From the NCBI GenBank assembly GCA_937976315.1, contig CALJRR010000006.1, positions 1-16,537 on the forward strand: a DNA stretch of 16,537 nt, read 5' to 3'. Position 1 is the first letter of the stretch; the number at the start of each line of letters is the position of its first letter. This document shows positions 1-6,959 of the stretch, in pieces. The stretch is from an uncultured Candidatus Saccharibacteria bacterium (GTDB taxonomy: Bacteria; Patescibacteriota; Saccharimonadia; Saccharimonadales; Saccharimonadaceae). A program made the translations under genes and the position numbers. The notes beneath the pieces were generated by a model that saw only the letters and a program-made list of their open reading frames with translations, was not told the origin of the DNA and ran no database searches.

Positions 1-346
1 AAGACATTGGAATATATTGATAAATTTGATTCTTCATCATCGCCTTTAGTTCTTGCTCAGGAACTTTCGGCACGTCAATAATAGTCGAGAATGTCTTATT
101 TGACGGCAAGCCGACAGCTACATTGGACGTCTTAATTCCGGCTTGACCAACGGCGGTCATAATAGCCTCGCCCAAGCGTCGCTTAGACTCTGGAGAATCG
201 CCGCTCGTTATCTTAGAATCAACTGGCGTATAACCGTAATGAGACAAACTCCATCCCGTGCCAGTACGAGACAATTGAACCACCCGCACCGCATTCGTAT
301 CGATGTCCAGTCCGAAGAATTCGCCCAACCCTTTTGCTAATTTCAT
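1..346 (-). CDS. pilM: PilM, type IV pilus assembly protein (5' part, runs off the left edge)
   Basis: The first 115 codons of a gene cut by the window edge. PilM is a cytoplasmic actin-fold ATPase that binds PilN and links the inner-membrane alignment complex to the pilus motors. Seen: an N-terminal FGLDIDTNAVRVVQL strand-loop-strand matching the family pattern FGLDIGTSSIKVVEL (residues about 12-26), a VAVGLPSNKTFSTIID segment near residues 80-95, and a PEQELKAMMKNQIYQYIP stretch near the end matching the family's ELxxAIxxEAxxYIP. The usual Gly of the phosphate-1 loop is Asp here (DIDTN). The ATG is chosen because homology begins at once and a promoter sits 11 bases upstream; there is no Shine-Dalgarno, so it is probably leaderless. 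The rest of the pilus operon should lie to the left. Family assignment is confident; the substitution's effect is unknown. Confidence 0.9.
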   Translation of the reverse strand, partial: MKLAKGLGEFFGLDIDTNAVRVVQLSRTGTGWSLSHYGYTPVDSKITSGDSPESKRRLGEAIMTAVGQAGIKTSNVAVGLPSNKTFSTIIDVPKVPEQELKAMMKNQIYQYIPMS

Positions 347-357
347 AACTAATAATA

Positions 358-386
358 ATTATATACATTAGCGTTTTAATTTGCAA
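358..386 (-). promoter_or_regulatory. Promoter of pilM
   Basis: On the minus strand TTGCAA (plus 381-386) and a perfect TATAAT (plus 358-363) are separated by 17 bases. The expected start point falls about 4-5 bases before the pilM ATG, so the message would be essentially leaderless. It lies wholly in the 44-base gap after the preceding gene's stop and lets pilM be transcribed independently. No terminator hairpin was seen in the gap, so read-through is also possible. Confidence 0.7.
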
Positions 387-390
387 ACTT

Positions 391-3327
391 TTAATATCTT
401 GGCGGCAATTCGCGGACATTCATCGTGCTAATCGCGCCAGTGTTTCGATAATTATTGTAAGCCCAAATATAAGTGTCCGCTCTTAAATTGATGATTTCGG
501 CTGGAGTTCCTGGATGCATATTTGGATCATTCTTTGCAGATGAAGCATGCTTTCCACCGTATGTTCGCCGCAAGAACAAGCGTCCAGTTTTAATTGGCCC
601 GTTGATTTTCAATTGCTTGCCACAAGAAACATCAGAAACACCACTCAGCCAAGCTACATCGCTAATTACCACGCCACAAGTACTAACATATCCGTCTTTC
701 TGAGTAATCAACCAAGCATTCACTTCCCCAACCGAAGGCTCTATAATAATATTCTTCGCGTAGATAATTAGTTGTGGTAATTGGCGCACATCATTCGTAT
801 CTGTGTATAACAAATCACCCGAAATCCTGACTACGCCCGAGGACTTTATGACTATACTCTTGCCTACGCTTAATTTCGACCCCGTTAAGGTTACGTTTCC
901 AGCATTATATTCACCTGTAGCCAAGCTGTCGACATCCACGTTACCAGAAACACTACCCTTGACGCTACCAACCGACGGTAAAGTAAAATTATCTGGAACT
1001 GAGCTGGTACTACTGAAATTACCAAACTTTGGAGTATTAGCGAAAGTCAATTTGTTGTAATCGCGTGGATTTACACCCGAGCGACCATTAAATGATGATG
1101 ATAGTCCAGCCCCTGAAGCTGATTCAGCATTACCATTGGCAATAATTCCATATTCACCCCAAGAACCATACATATTCTGATAAGTACGATCCATCGTATA
1201 CGATAGCGATATATCACTAATCACCAAACCCATATGAGACGGGTTGGACTTAACGTAAATATCAATCACATTTCCATCTCCATACAAAACAGTACCTGGT
1301 TTCATTTCGGCAGTAAATCGAGAACCAGACGTAAACCCTGGAAGCGCCCAACCTTGATGCTGTACACCACTAGACACACCTCCTGCATTTCCTACGGTAT
1401 CCATTTCATAGCCGTTTATTTTTACTCTGACATAATTATCGGCAGCACCAGCAAAATTAAGACTCAATTTTTTAGCATTTTTTAACTCATTCAATTTAAC
1501 ATTTTTTAACCTAAAAACATAAGTATTTCCACACTCCAACATCTTCGAATCAGTAACAAAAAGACATTTTTTTATGGATGAGTCTGGTTTATCACTTGAG
1601 TGAGTATGACGTCCATAACTATTAATACTAATCCACTTTGCATTTGGAATATCACTCCAAACACCCTGATGACAATGTGGACTACCAGAAATAATGGGAG
1701 ACTTTCCCACCAAGTTTTTATCAGCTATAGCATCACATGGAAAAAAACCCTCACGTTGATGAAGTCTGCTTCCATCACGCCACCAAGTCGTTACGACAGT
1801 TCTCGCTTCATATTCATTAGTTAGGTTATTCGCATTACCTCGGCAATTTGGTAAATCTTCAGCTGTATTGGTAGATTTATTATACGCCCTTTGATTGCCA
1901 TTACCTCCATATGAATCTTCCGAACAAATTATTGACCAATGTTCATCCGACTTATCTCCATCTTTATATCCATAATTACTAGAATTAACAACCTTATCTC
2001 CTTTAAGAATATTGCCGTTTCTATCTAAACCTGTACCCCATAGTCCCATTGATTGCATCGTAGGTTTATCTACAATAGTCTGACTATCTGGCCCAATTAT
2101 AGTATTAGACGTCGTACTGGTAATTACATCTTTATCTGTTTTTATATCTCCACCCCAAACCTGAACTTTTGGCCTCTTTGAAGTTTTGACACACTTAATC
2201 GCATATCTAAAATCTGTCGAAGAAACCAGACCATTATAGCCGCTAACCATCGCAACATAGCATAAACTGTCATTGGAGTTCAATTTCACACCTCCAAGCG
2301 TGTCGGTAGCATTAGTCGCAATCGTCGTTAATCCAACATTAAGCTGGTTGTTTCCGCCATTACCGATAATCTCTTTACATGTACTACCGTCAATATTCAG
2401 CTCCCTATGTTGCTCTTTTATCAATCGCACAACCGCACACGACCAATCATGAGTCGTTCCGCTTGCTAATGAAATTGATGCTCCATCCATACTCGAAACT
2501 TCTGTGTCCCGAGAAATAAACCTAGCAAGCGCATACGAAGAGCCTTGTGTTTTAGCTGGTCCTTTATTACTTAAACCAGCATTTATACCATCAACACTAG
2601 TGGCGCTTTCTGCGTTAATGTAATCTGAATTGACATTCACCGAAGGTTCGACATCATAATCATATGGCACCTCAACACAAGCATAAGACGAATATGTCCA
2701 ACCAGCAGTTGATCGAGCACTCCCCTTACTCCAATAAACTCGCTGACAAATGCGCTTTCCCATATCCTCTTTCTTGATGACTCGCGTATACATAAATTTT
2801 TTTTCTCCAAGCTCGCCATGAAGATCTTCCAATCGAGATTTACCATTCAACGCCTCCATAGAGGTGGTGAGATAATCCGCTGGGTTATATTTACGAATCC
2901 AAGCATAATCGCTCCATTTAGATTTATTCTCAAATTTCGCAGAACGTTCACTATGCCAAGCGCCTCGCCCGTTTAAGCTCTTATCACTATCTATTGGCTG
3001 ATTCGTTCTTAGGTCAAAGACATCTTGTTGAACACCAACTATAACATTATCCGTAGGACCATTCTGAACACGAATACCATGCCACCAGTCGACAGTATCG
3101 CCGGGCTTTACGTTCCTTAATCTATTCGGCCCACTCTTCCAATCAGAGCCGTAATTTTCAGTGTCTGCCTTATTAAAATTCTTAGTTACCCAAGATTCAC
3201 CCCATAAAGTCCAATTTGGCGAACTTGGCGCCGCGTACGTATAGATAAAAAAAGCCGTTACCGAAATAGCCAAAGCCACTACTATTGCCAGCATGCCCAC
3301 CTTAGGCAATGAGTATTTTCTTCTCAT
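391..3327 (-). CDS. Giant Cys-containing surface protein with N-terminal membrane anchor
   Basis: A 978-residue exported protein of unknown function. Residues 1-10 are basic and residues 11-33 hydrophobic, ending near AAP: a signal peptide or uncleaved anchor. The rest is extracellular in character, rich in Ser, Thr, Asn, Gly and Trp, with 14 cysteines, all after the anchor. Residues about 585-710 resemble a jelly-roll carbohydrate-binding sandwich (ADNYVRVKING, then GNVIDIYVKSN, then GLVISDISLSY). Next comes a YGSWGEYGIIANG segment (about 718-731). Residues about 786-978 are short Gly/Val/Ile beta strands, as in polymer-forming or PilX-associated domains, ending RELPPRY. It is the last gene before pilM and is read the same way, but pilM has its own promoter. 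The ATG lies 7 bases after an extended -10 and has no Shine-Dalgarno. Domain calls come from pattern only; a pilus-linked adhesin or envelope protein is a guess. Confidence 0.75.
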   Translation of the reverse strand: MRRKYSLPKVGMLAIVVALAISVTAFFIYTYAAPSSPNWTLWGESWVTKNFNKADTENYGSDWKSGPNRLRNVKPGDTVDWWHGIRVQNGPTDNVIVGVQQDVFDLRTNQPIDSDKSLNGRGAWHSERSAKFENKSKWSDYAWIRKYNPADYLTTSMEALNGKSRLEDLHGELGEKKFMYTRVIKKEDMGKRICQRVYWSKGSARSTAGWTYSSYACVEVPYDYDVEPSVNVNSDYINAESATSVDGINAGLSNKGPAKTQGSSYALARFISRDTEVSSMDGASISLASGTTHDWSCAVVRLIKEQHRELNIDGSTCKEIIGNGGNNQLNVGLTTIATNATDTLGGVKLNSNDSLCYVAMVSGYNGLVSSTDFRYAIKCVKTSKRPKVQVWGGDIKTDKDVITSTTSNTIIGPDSQTIVDKPTMQSMGLWGTGLDRNGNILKGDKVVNSSNYGYKDGDKSDEHWSIICSEDSYGGNGNQRAYNKSTNTAEDLPNCRGNANNLTNEYEARTVVTTWWRDGSRLHQREGFFPCDAIADKNLVGKSPIISGSPHCHQGVWSDIPNAKWISINSYGRHTHSSDKPDSSIKKCLFVTDSKMLECGNTYVFRLKNVKLNELKNAKKLSLNFAGAADNYVRVKINGYEMDTVGNAGGVSSGVQHQGWALPGFTSGSRFTAEMKPGTVLYGDGNVIDIYVKSNPSHMGLVISDISLSYTMDRTYQNMYGSWGEYGIIANGNAESASGAGLSSSFNGRSGVNPRDYNKLTFANTPKFGNFSSTSSVPDNFTLPSVGSVKGSVSGNVDVDSLATGEYNAGNVTLTGSKLSVGKSIVIKSSGVVRISGDLLYTDTNDVRQLPQLIIYAKNIIIEPSVGEVNAWLITQKDGYVSTCGVVISDVAWLSGVSDVSCGKQLKINGPIKTGRLFLRRTYGGKHASSAKNDPNMHPGTPAEIINLRADTYIWAYNNYRNTGAISTMNVRELPPRY

Positions 3328-3334
3328 GCTTATA

Positions 3335-3365
3335 ATTATATCAAAGATTCCGCAGATGATATAAT
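3335..3365. promoter_or_regulatory. Symmetric divergent promoter between surface protein gene and ychF
   Basis: The 44-base spacer holds a perfect 9-base inverted repeat, ATTATATCA (3335-3343) and TGATATAAT (3357-3365), with a 13-base centre. Each arm, read outward, is an extended -10 (TGATATAAT). The rightward box ends 6 bases before the ychF ATG and the leftward box ends 7 bases before the surface gene ATG, so both transcripts should be leaderless. Neither side has a good -35: at 17-base spacing both would use TATATC, which overlaps the opposite arm. The symmetry could also serve as an operator. Confidence 0.7.
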
Positions 3366-3371
3366 AAATAT

Positions 3372-4451
3372 ATGAGTTTATCTATTGGAATCGTTGGTTT
3401 ACCAAATGTCGGCAAGTCGACACTTTTTAACGCTTTAACAAATAACGACATTTTGGCGGCTAATTATCCGTTTGCGACAATTGAGCCGAACACAGGAATT
3501 GTTCCCGTGCCAGATAATCGCCTGCAAATTTTAGCCGATCTTTATCACGCGCAAAAAATTATTCCAGCCACTGTCACTTTCGTCGATATCGCGGGGCTGG
3601 TTGCTGGCGCGTCTAAAGGTGAAGGTCTGGGCAATAAGTTTCTTCACAACATCAGAGAGTGTGACGCAATTATTCATGTTGTTCGCGCATTTGAGAATTC
3701 AAAGATTTTGCGCCACGATGAAGCACCAATTGACCCTAAGAAGGACATCGAGGTTATAAATACTGAGCTTATTCTGGCTGATTTGCAAACTCTTGAAAAA
3801 CGCCTGCCTCAACTTCAAAAAGAAGCTAAAGCAAACCCAAAAGCTCGCCAAAAAATTGAATATCTGCAGTCTTTAGTCGACAATTTACAAAAAGGCGTAC
3901 CAATTTCCGCCCTGTCAGGTGTGGATTTTGAAGCAATTTCTGACTTACATTTACTCACCGCCAAACCCGTCATTTACGCGTTTAATGTCGACGAAGAAGG
4001 ATTGAACAATTCCGATCTACAGAGTCAATTGACCGAACTCGTAAGTCCCGCAAAAACCGTCTTTGTCTGCGCAAAACTGGAAGAAGAATTGAAGGGCTTA
4101 TCTGAAAATGACGCCAAAGAGCTATTAGAAAGCTACGGCGTCAAGGAAACTGGACTCGCCAAACTTATTCACGCAGCCTACAATACACTTGGACTACAAA
4201 GCTACTTAACTGCGGGCGAAAAAGAAGTCCGAGCTTGGACAATTCACAAAGGCTGGACTGCACCGCAAGCTGCGGGCGTTATTCACTCGGATTTTGAGCG
4301 CGGATTTATTGCCGCACAAATTGTCGATTTTAACGATTTAGTCGCAGCAGGATCAGAAGTTAAGGCTCGTGAAAACGGCAAAATTCGCACCGAAGGAAAA
4401 ACCTACGTCATGCAGCCAAATGACGTCGTTGAATTTAGATTTAACGTTTAG
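3372..4451 (+). CDS. ychF: YchF/OLA1-family P-loop NTPase
   Basis: A cytosolic Obg-related P-loop protein of 359 residues, the usual family size, that binds ribosomes and hydrolyses ATP rather than GTP. Seen: Walker A GLPNVGKST (9-17), the switch I region FATIEPNTG (34-42), Walker B/G3 DIAGLV (72-77), then GASKGEGLGNKFL with the family's non-catalytic residue in place of the Ras Gln. The base-recognition site reads NVDE (205-208) instead of NKxD, which explains the ATP preference of the family. A coiled-coil helical arm spans about 128-178. A C-terminal TGS domain (about 278-359) contains RAWTIHKGWTAPQAAGVIH and ends VVEFRFNV. It is the only plus-strand gene here. Its ATG is 6 bases after an extended -10, with no Shine-Dalgarno. 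Its last 11 bases overlap the end of tlyA. Confidence 0.97.
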   Translation: MSLSIGIVGLPNVGKSTLFNALTNNDILAANYPFATIEPNTGIVPVPDNRLQILADLYHAQKIIPATVTFVDIAGLVAGASKGEGLGNKFLHNIRECDAIIHVVRAFENSKILRHDEAPIDPKKDIEVINTELILADLQTLEKRLPQLQKEAKANPKARQKIEYLQSLVDNLQKGVPISALSGVDFEAISDLHLLTAKPVIYAFNVDEEGLNNSDLQSQLTELVSPAKTVFVCAKLEEELKGLSENDAKELLESYGVKETGLAKLIHAAYNTLGLQSYLTAGEKEVRAWTIHKGWTAPQAAGVIHSDFERGFIAAQIVDFNDLVAAGSEVKARENGKIRTEGKTYVMQPNDVVEFRFNV

Positions 4452-5163
4452 ATAATTTCAATTTGTAAAATCGCTCGAGATTACCCTTACTGCCAGCCAC
4501 TTCACTGTCTTTTTTATCTAAAACGACGAAATATTTCCTTGCCCAATCTTCAAAGTCGGATAAAATCTGTCGGCGAACTTTATCGTTTTTAATAATTCCC
4601 TTATTAACCTGATGTCGCCCCGCTTCGAATTGAGGTTTCACCATAGCAATCAATATCGTATTCGTGTTCATCAAATTTTCTACCACGTGCGGCAAAATTT
4701 CCCTCAGAGATATAAACGACACATCGCCCACGATAATGTCAATTGCTTCATCTGTATAAAAATCACGAATATCGGTCTTTTCGTGAAGAACAATTTTTGG
4801 ATTCGGTCTCAAACTTGGATGGAGCTGCTCCGTTCCAACATCAACAGCAAATACCTTTTTGGCGCCATGACGCAGTGAATAGTCAGTAAATCCGCCCGTA
4901 CTCGAACCAATGTCCAGAACAGTTTTATCCTGAAAATTAAGATGAAAATACTCCGCCACGCTTGCCAGTTTTAAGCCAGCTCGCGAAACATAAGTTTCTT
5001 TCTTCTCGAGCTTTATCTCGTCCGAATCAGACACCATAGTCCCTGATTTTTGGACAATTTTCTTATTCAAAAAAACATAGCCCAGGCGAATAAAATTATC
5101 CGCCTGAGATCTTGTTGTCGCCAAACCGCGCTCAACCAGGGCTTTATCTAATCGCTGTTTCAT
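4441..5163 (-). CDS. tlyA: TlyA-family rRNA 2'-O-methyltransferase (hemolysin A family)
   Basis: A 240-residue enzyme expected to transfer a methyl group from S-adenosylmethionine to a ribose 2'-OH in rRNA (in mycobacteria 16S C1409 and 23S C1920). Seen: an N-terminal S4 RNA-binding domain (about 3-60, RLDKALVERGLATTRSQA), the family linker YVSRAGLKL (58-66), a Rossmann/FtsJ domain with SAM motif DIGSSTGGFTD (84-94), GDVSFISL (146-153) and VKPQFE (175-180). Candidate catalytic K-D-K-E tetrad: K65, D147, K176, E230. It follows efp after only 9 bases with no clear Shine-Dalgarno, so it is probably co-transcribed and translationally coupled to efp. Both products act on the ribosome. The 3' end overlaps ychF. 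The older name hemolysin reflects a side observation in other species, not a likely toxin role. Confidence 0.93.
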   Translation of the reverse strand: MKQRLDKALVERGLATTRSQADNFIRLGYVFLNKKIVQKSGTMVSDSDEIKLEKKETYVSRAGLKLASVAEYFHLNFQDKTVLDIGSSTGGFTDYSLRHGAKKVFAVDVGTEQLHPSLRPNPKIVLHEKTDIRDFYTDEAIDIIVGDVSFISLREILPHVVENLMNTNTILIAMVKPQFEAGRHQVNKGIIKNDKVRRQILSDFEDWARKYFVVLDKKDSEVAGSKGNLERFYKLKLSKR

Positions 5164-5172
5164 TAAATATGA

Positions 5173-5733
5173 CTATTTCTTTCGCTCGCGATATTCACCA
5201 GTCGATGTGTCAACGCTAATAATATCGCCCTGCTTGATAAATGCTGGAACTTTGACAACTAGCCCCGTTTCCAAAGTAGCGTCTTTTAGCACAGATGAAG
5301 TCGTATCACCCTTAACCACATCTTCCGTGTAGGTAACTTCCAGATATTTATTCTTTGGTAGTTCAACGTTAATCACTCGACCGTCGAAGAATTGAAGGCT
5401 TAATTCATCGCCTTCTTTCAGGTATTTACTAGCGTCGTCCACGATTTCCGCAGCCAGCTCAAATTGCTCAAAGCTAGTCGGATCCATGAAATAGAACTTG
5501 TCGCCGTCGTTATATAAATATTGCGCAGTTTTATTATTTACTTCCGCAGCTTCGATTCGCTCTTGACCCTTGAAAGTCTTTGGAATAACACTTCCGTCAA
5601 TTAGGTTTTTCAATTTCACGTTAACAATCGAACCGCCACGACCCATAACTTTTTGGCCGTATTCTACGACGCGATATGGCTTGCCGTCAATTTGACAAAC
5701 TACGCCTTTTTTCAAATCAGTTGGCTGATACAT
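5173..5733 (-). CDS. efp: Elongation factor P (Arg-type loop)
   Basis: EF-P binds between the ribosomal P and E sites and rescues stalling at polyproline. The protein is 186 residues, standard length, with the KOW-like domain I (1-64), OB domain II (about 65-128) and C-terminal OB domain III ending in the family signature GDIISVDTSTGEY. The domain I loop that reaches the peptidyl-tRNA reads KVMGRGGS (28-35), placing Arg32 at the position that is a modified Lys in E. coli (PGKGQ). Start: ATG preceded at 5 bases by AAGGAG (plus 5739-5744). It leads the efp-tlyA pair and lies just after a hairpin that separates it from rpsR. Pro-Pro-containing products nearby, such as the Pro/Gln-tailed membrane protein, are likely clients; that is inference. 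Confidence 0.96.
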   Translation of the reverse strand: MYQPTDLKKGVVCQIDGKPYRVVEYGQKVMGRGGSIVNVKLKNLIDGSVIPKTFKGQERIEAAEVNNKTAQYLYNDGDKFYFMDPTSFEQFELAAEIVDDASKYLKEGDELSLQFFDGRVINVELPKNKYLEVTYTEDVVKGDTTSSVLKDATLETGLVVKVPAFIKQGDIISVDTSTGEYRERKK

Positions 5734-5738
5734 ATTTT

Positions 5739-5744
5739 CTCCTT
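5739..5744 (-). promoter_or_regulatory. Shine-Dalgarno of efp
   Basis: Minus-strand AAGGAG, 5 bases before the efp ATG, extended by an upstream GGA. It marks efp as a leadered message, unlike several other first genes in this window. Confidence 0.8.
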
Positions 5745-5746
5745 TC

Positions 5747-5791
5747 CAATAAAATATCTCGCTGCCAAATATATCATAGCAACGAGATATT
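5747..5791 (-). terminator. Rho-independent terminator after rpsR
   Basis: On the minus strand a 13-base stem is formed by plus 5779-5791 and 5753-5765, with one G-U pair and otherwise perfect pairing. The loop is 13 bases and the stem is followed by TTTTATT. It ends the rpsF-ssb-rpsR message 15 bases after the rpsR stop. The outer half of the stem is A+T rich, so efficiency may be partial and read-through into efp is possible. Confidence 0.65.
5768..5776 (-). promoter_or_regulatory. Possible efp promoter inside the terminator loop
   Basis: The only -10-like element upstream of efp is TGATATATT (extended -10, one mismatch to TATAAT), lying in the loop of the terminator hairpin. It would give a leader of about 27 bases carrying the efp Shine-Dalgarno. 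No convincing -35 is seen, so the call is weak. Confidence 0.4.
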
Positions 5792-5806
5792 GCGCATTAA
5801 ACGTTC

Positions 5807-6004
5807 CTAGTTGCTGCTAACAAATGGCAACAAAGCCAAGTGGCGAGCGCGCTTAATTGCTACTGCCAAGCTTCGCTGTTGCTTTTCGCTCAAACCAGTC
5901 TTGCTGATTGGCTCGATTTGACCGTAAACATTGATGTAACGTTGCAAAGTCTTTACATCTTTATAGTCAAAAATAATCGGTGGATTTTTCTTCAATTGTG
6001 CCAT
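5807..6004 (-). CDS. rpsR: 30S ribosomal protein S18
   Basis: A 65-residue ribosomal protein that pairs with S6 on the central platform of the 30S subunit and binds 16S rRNA. Seen: FDYKDVKTLQRYINVYGQI, then the family core ISKTGLSEKQQRSLAVAIKRARHLALLPF. There are no cysteines, so it is the zinc-free form. It is shorter at the N terminus than the E. coli protein but keeps the whole core. The ATG is preceded at 6 bases by AAGGAG (plus 6011-6016), within the 13-base gap after ssb. It is last in the rpsF-ssb-rpsR operon and is followed by a terminator. Confidence 0.97.
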   Translation of the reverse strand: MAQLKKNPPIIFDYKDVKTLQRYINVYGQIEPISKTGLSEKQQRSLAVAIKRARHLALLPFVSSN

Positions 6005-6017
6005 TTTAATCTCCTTA

Positions 6018-6440
6018 TTAGAATGGAATTTCGCTTAAGTCAATTGGCTTATCGTCAATTTCCGTTACGACTTCCTCTTTTTTAGTAGTCTTTGGTGCTG
6101 CAGAACCTGAATTGTCGCCATTTGGACCGTCTAAGAACGTTACGTCTGAAGCAGTGACTTCAATTCGACTCTGTCTTTTACCAGTATCCTTATCTTCCCA
6201 GCTATCTTGTCGCAGTCGTCCTTGGATCAAGACCCGACGACCTTTGCTTAGATATTGCATTACCAAATCACCAAGTTTATCCCAGGCTGTGATGTTAAAA
6301 AAGTCAGCCTGATCGTCTTGAGATTGTCGATCAACAGCGATGCTGAAACTAACTACGTTCTTACCAGAAGCAGTTGTTCGCTGTTCTGGATCGCGTGTCA
6401 ATCTACCCAACAAAATCACTTGATTGATACTTCGTGCCAT
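6018..6440 (-). CDS. ssb: Single-stranded DNA-binding protein
   Basis: SSB coats single-stranded DNA during replication and repair and recruits partners through its C-terminal tip. The protein is 140 residues: an OB fold (about 1-106, starting RSINQVILLGRLTRDPE and including FFNITAWDKLG), a short disordered linker with Gly, Ser, Ala and Lys, and an acidic tip ending DLSEIPF, matching the DxxxPF partner-docking motif. The linker is short compared with E. coli SSB (178 residues). The ATG has GAGGGG (plus 6448-6453) 7 bases upstream. It sits between rpsF and rpsR in the order conserved across many bacteria, which ties SSB supply to ribosome synthesis. Confidence 0.97.
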   Translation of the reverse strand: MARSINQVILLGRLTRDPEQRTTASGKNVVSFSIAVDRQSQDDQADFFNITAWDKLGDLVMQYLSKGRRVLIQGRLRQDSWEDKDTGKRQSRIEVTASDVTFLDGPNGDNSGSAAPKTTKKEEVVTEIDDKPIDLSEIPF

Positions 6441-6475
6441 ATTCTATCCCCTCTTTTACCTTACGGCAGTTAGGC

Positions 6476-6829
6476 TTATTTACTTGATTCGCTTGAATCA
6501 GATTCTTCGTTGCGTGCTTTTTGCTCGCTTAATGCTTGACGAGTTTTTTCATCAGTTTTTACCAATAGATAACGCAAAACTTCATCAGTAATATTAAGCG
6601 TATTTGAAATCTTCAACAAAGCTGGTGCTGGCAATTTAACCTCAAAACAAACGTAGACTGCAAAATCTTCACGCTTGATTGTGTAGGCCAATTTTTTCTT
6701 GCCCCAGTTATCTTCTTTGATAATTTCACCACTGTTAGTAGTGATTAAACCACGTACCTTATCCAACGCTGAATCTAGATTAGCCTCTAAATCCGGGTGA
6801 ATAAGAACAGTTAGTTCGTATTCGTTCAT
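6476..6829 (-). CDS. rpsF: 30S ribosomal protein S6
   Basis: A 117-residue partner of S18 on the 30S platform. Seen: the family start MNEYELTVLIHPDLE, an RNP-like alpha/beta fold with NWGKKKLAYTIKREDFAVYVCFEV in the middle, and LNITDEVLRYLLVK. A charged Ser/Glu tail of about 20 residues follows. An in-frame ATG seven codons upstream (6850) would add MDSRGGN, but AGGAGG lies 4 bases before the ATG at 6829 and homology starts there, so the shorter form is chosen. It is first gene of the rpsF-ssb-rpsR operon; its promoter and a 66-base leader with a hairpin lie upstream. Confidence 0.96.
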   Translation of the reverse strand: MNEYELTVLIHPDLEANLDSALDKVRGLITTNSGEIIKEDNWGKKKLAYTIKREDFAVYVCFEVKLPAPALLKISNTLNITDEVLRYLLVKTDEKTRQALSEQKARNEESDSSESSK

Positions 6830-6833
6830 GTTT

Positions 6834-6839
6834 CCTCCT
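6834..6839 (-). promoter_or_regulatory. Shine-Dalgarno that fixes the rpsF start
   Basis: Minus-strand AGGAGG, 4 bases before the ATG at 6829. It lies inside the reading frame of the upstream ATG at 6850, which is why that longer start was rejected. Confidence 0.85.
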
Positions 6840-6841
6840 CT

Positions 6842-6895
6842 GGAATCCATTTACGGATGCTTACGCTGTCTCACGTAAGCTTAGGTTAATATTCA
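6842..6895 (-). ncRNA. Candidate S6:S18 autoregulatory leader of rpsF
   Basis: The predicted 66-base rpsF leader contains a perfect 7-base stem, GCTTACG/CGTAAGC on the minus strand (plus 6874-6880 and 6859-6865), with an 8-base loop. Two bases after the stem comes CCG (plus 6854-6856). A published S6:S18 mRNA leader motif, thought to mimic the 16S binding site, has a hairpin with a conserved CCG on its 3' side. The outer helix seen here is weak, only about 3 pairs, so the match is suggestive rather than proven. Confidence 0.4.
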
Positions 6896-6901
6896 ATAGC
6901 T

Positions 6902-6931
6902 ATTATATCACTAAACAGCCAATATTGCCAA
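6902..6931 (-). promoter_or_regulatory. Promoter of the rpsF-ssb-rpsR operon
   Basis: Minus-strand TTGGCA (plus 6926-6931, 5 of 6 to consensus), an 18-base spacer, then extended -10 TGATATAAT (plus 6902-6910). The expected start is near 6895. It is the same extended -10 word as at the ychF divergent promoter, but placed far enough upstream to give a structured leader. Confidence 0.75.
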
Positions 6932-6959
6932 TCTCACTACTGATGAATCAGTGAAATAT

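Noticed and set aside
219..419. 66-codon minus-strand open frame overlapping the pilM start
   Set aside because: It is out of frame with pilM, whose own frame is open to the window edge with clear family motifs, and its start lies inside the end of the surface protein gene.
473..2100. Several plus-strand open frames of 70-90 codons inside the surface gene
   Set aside because: They lie opposite a long coding frame, have no ribosome sites or recognisable motifs, and look like shadows of it.
6830..6850. Upstream rpsF start adding seven residues
   Set aside because: The AGGAGG site lies inside that extension, 4 bases before the ATG at 6829, and S6 homology begins at MNEYEL.
6936..6954. Hairpin just after the ftsK stop as a terminator
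   Set aside because: The stem is only about 5 pairs (ACTGA/TCAGT) and no T-tract follows on the minus strand.
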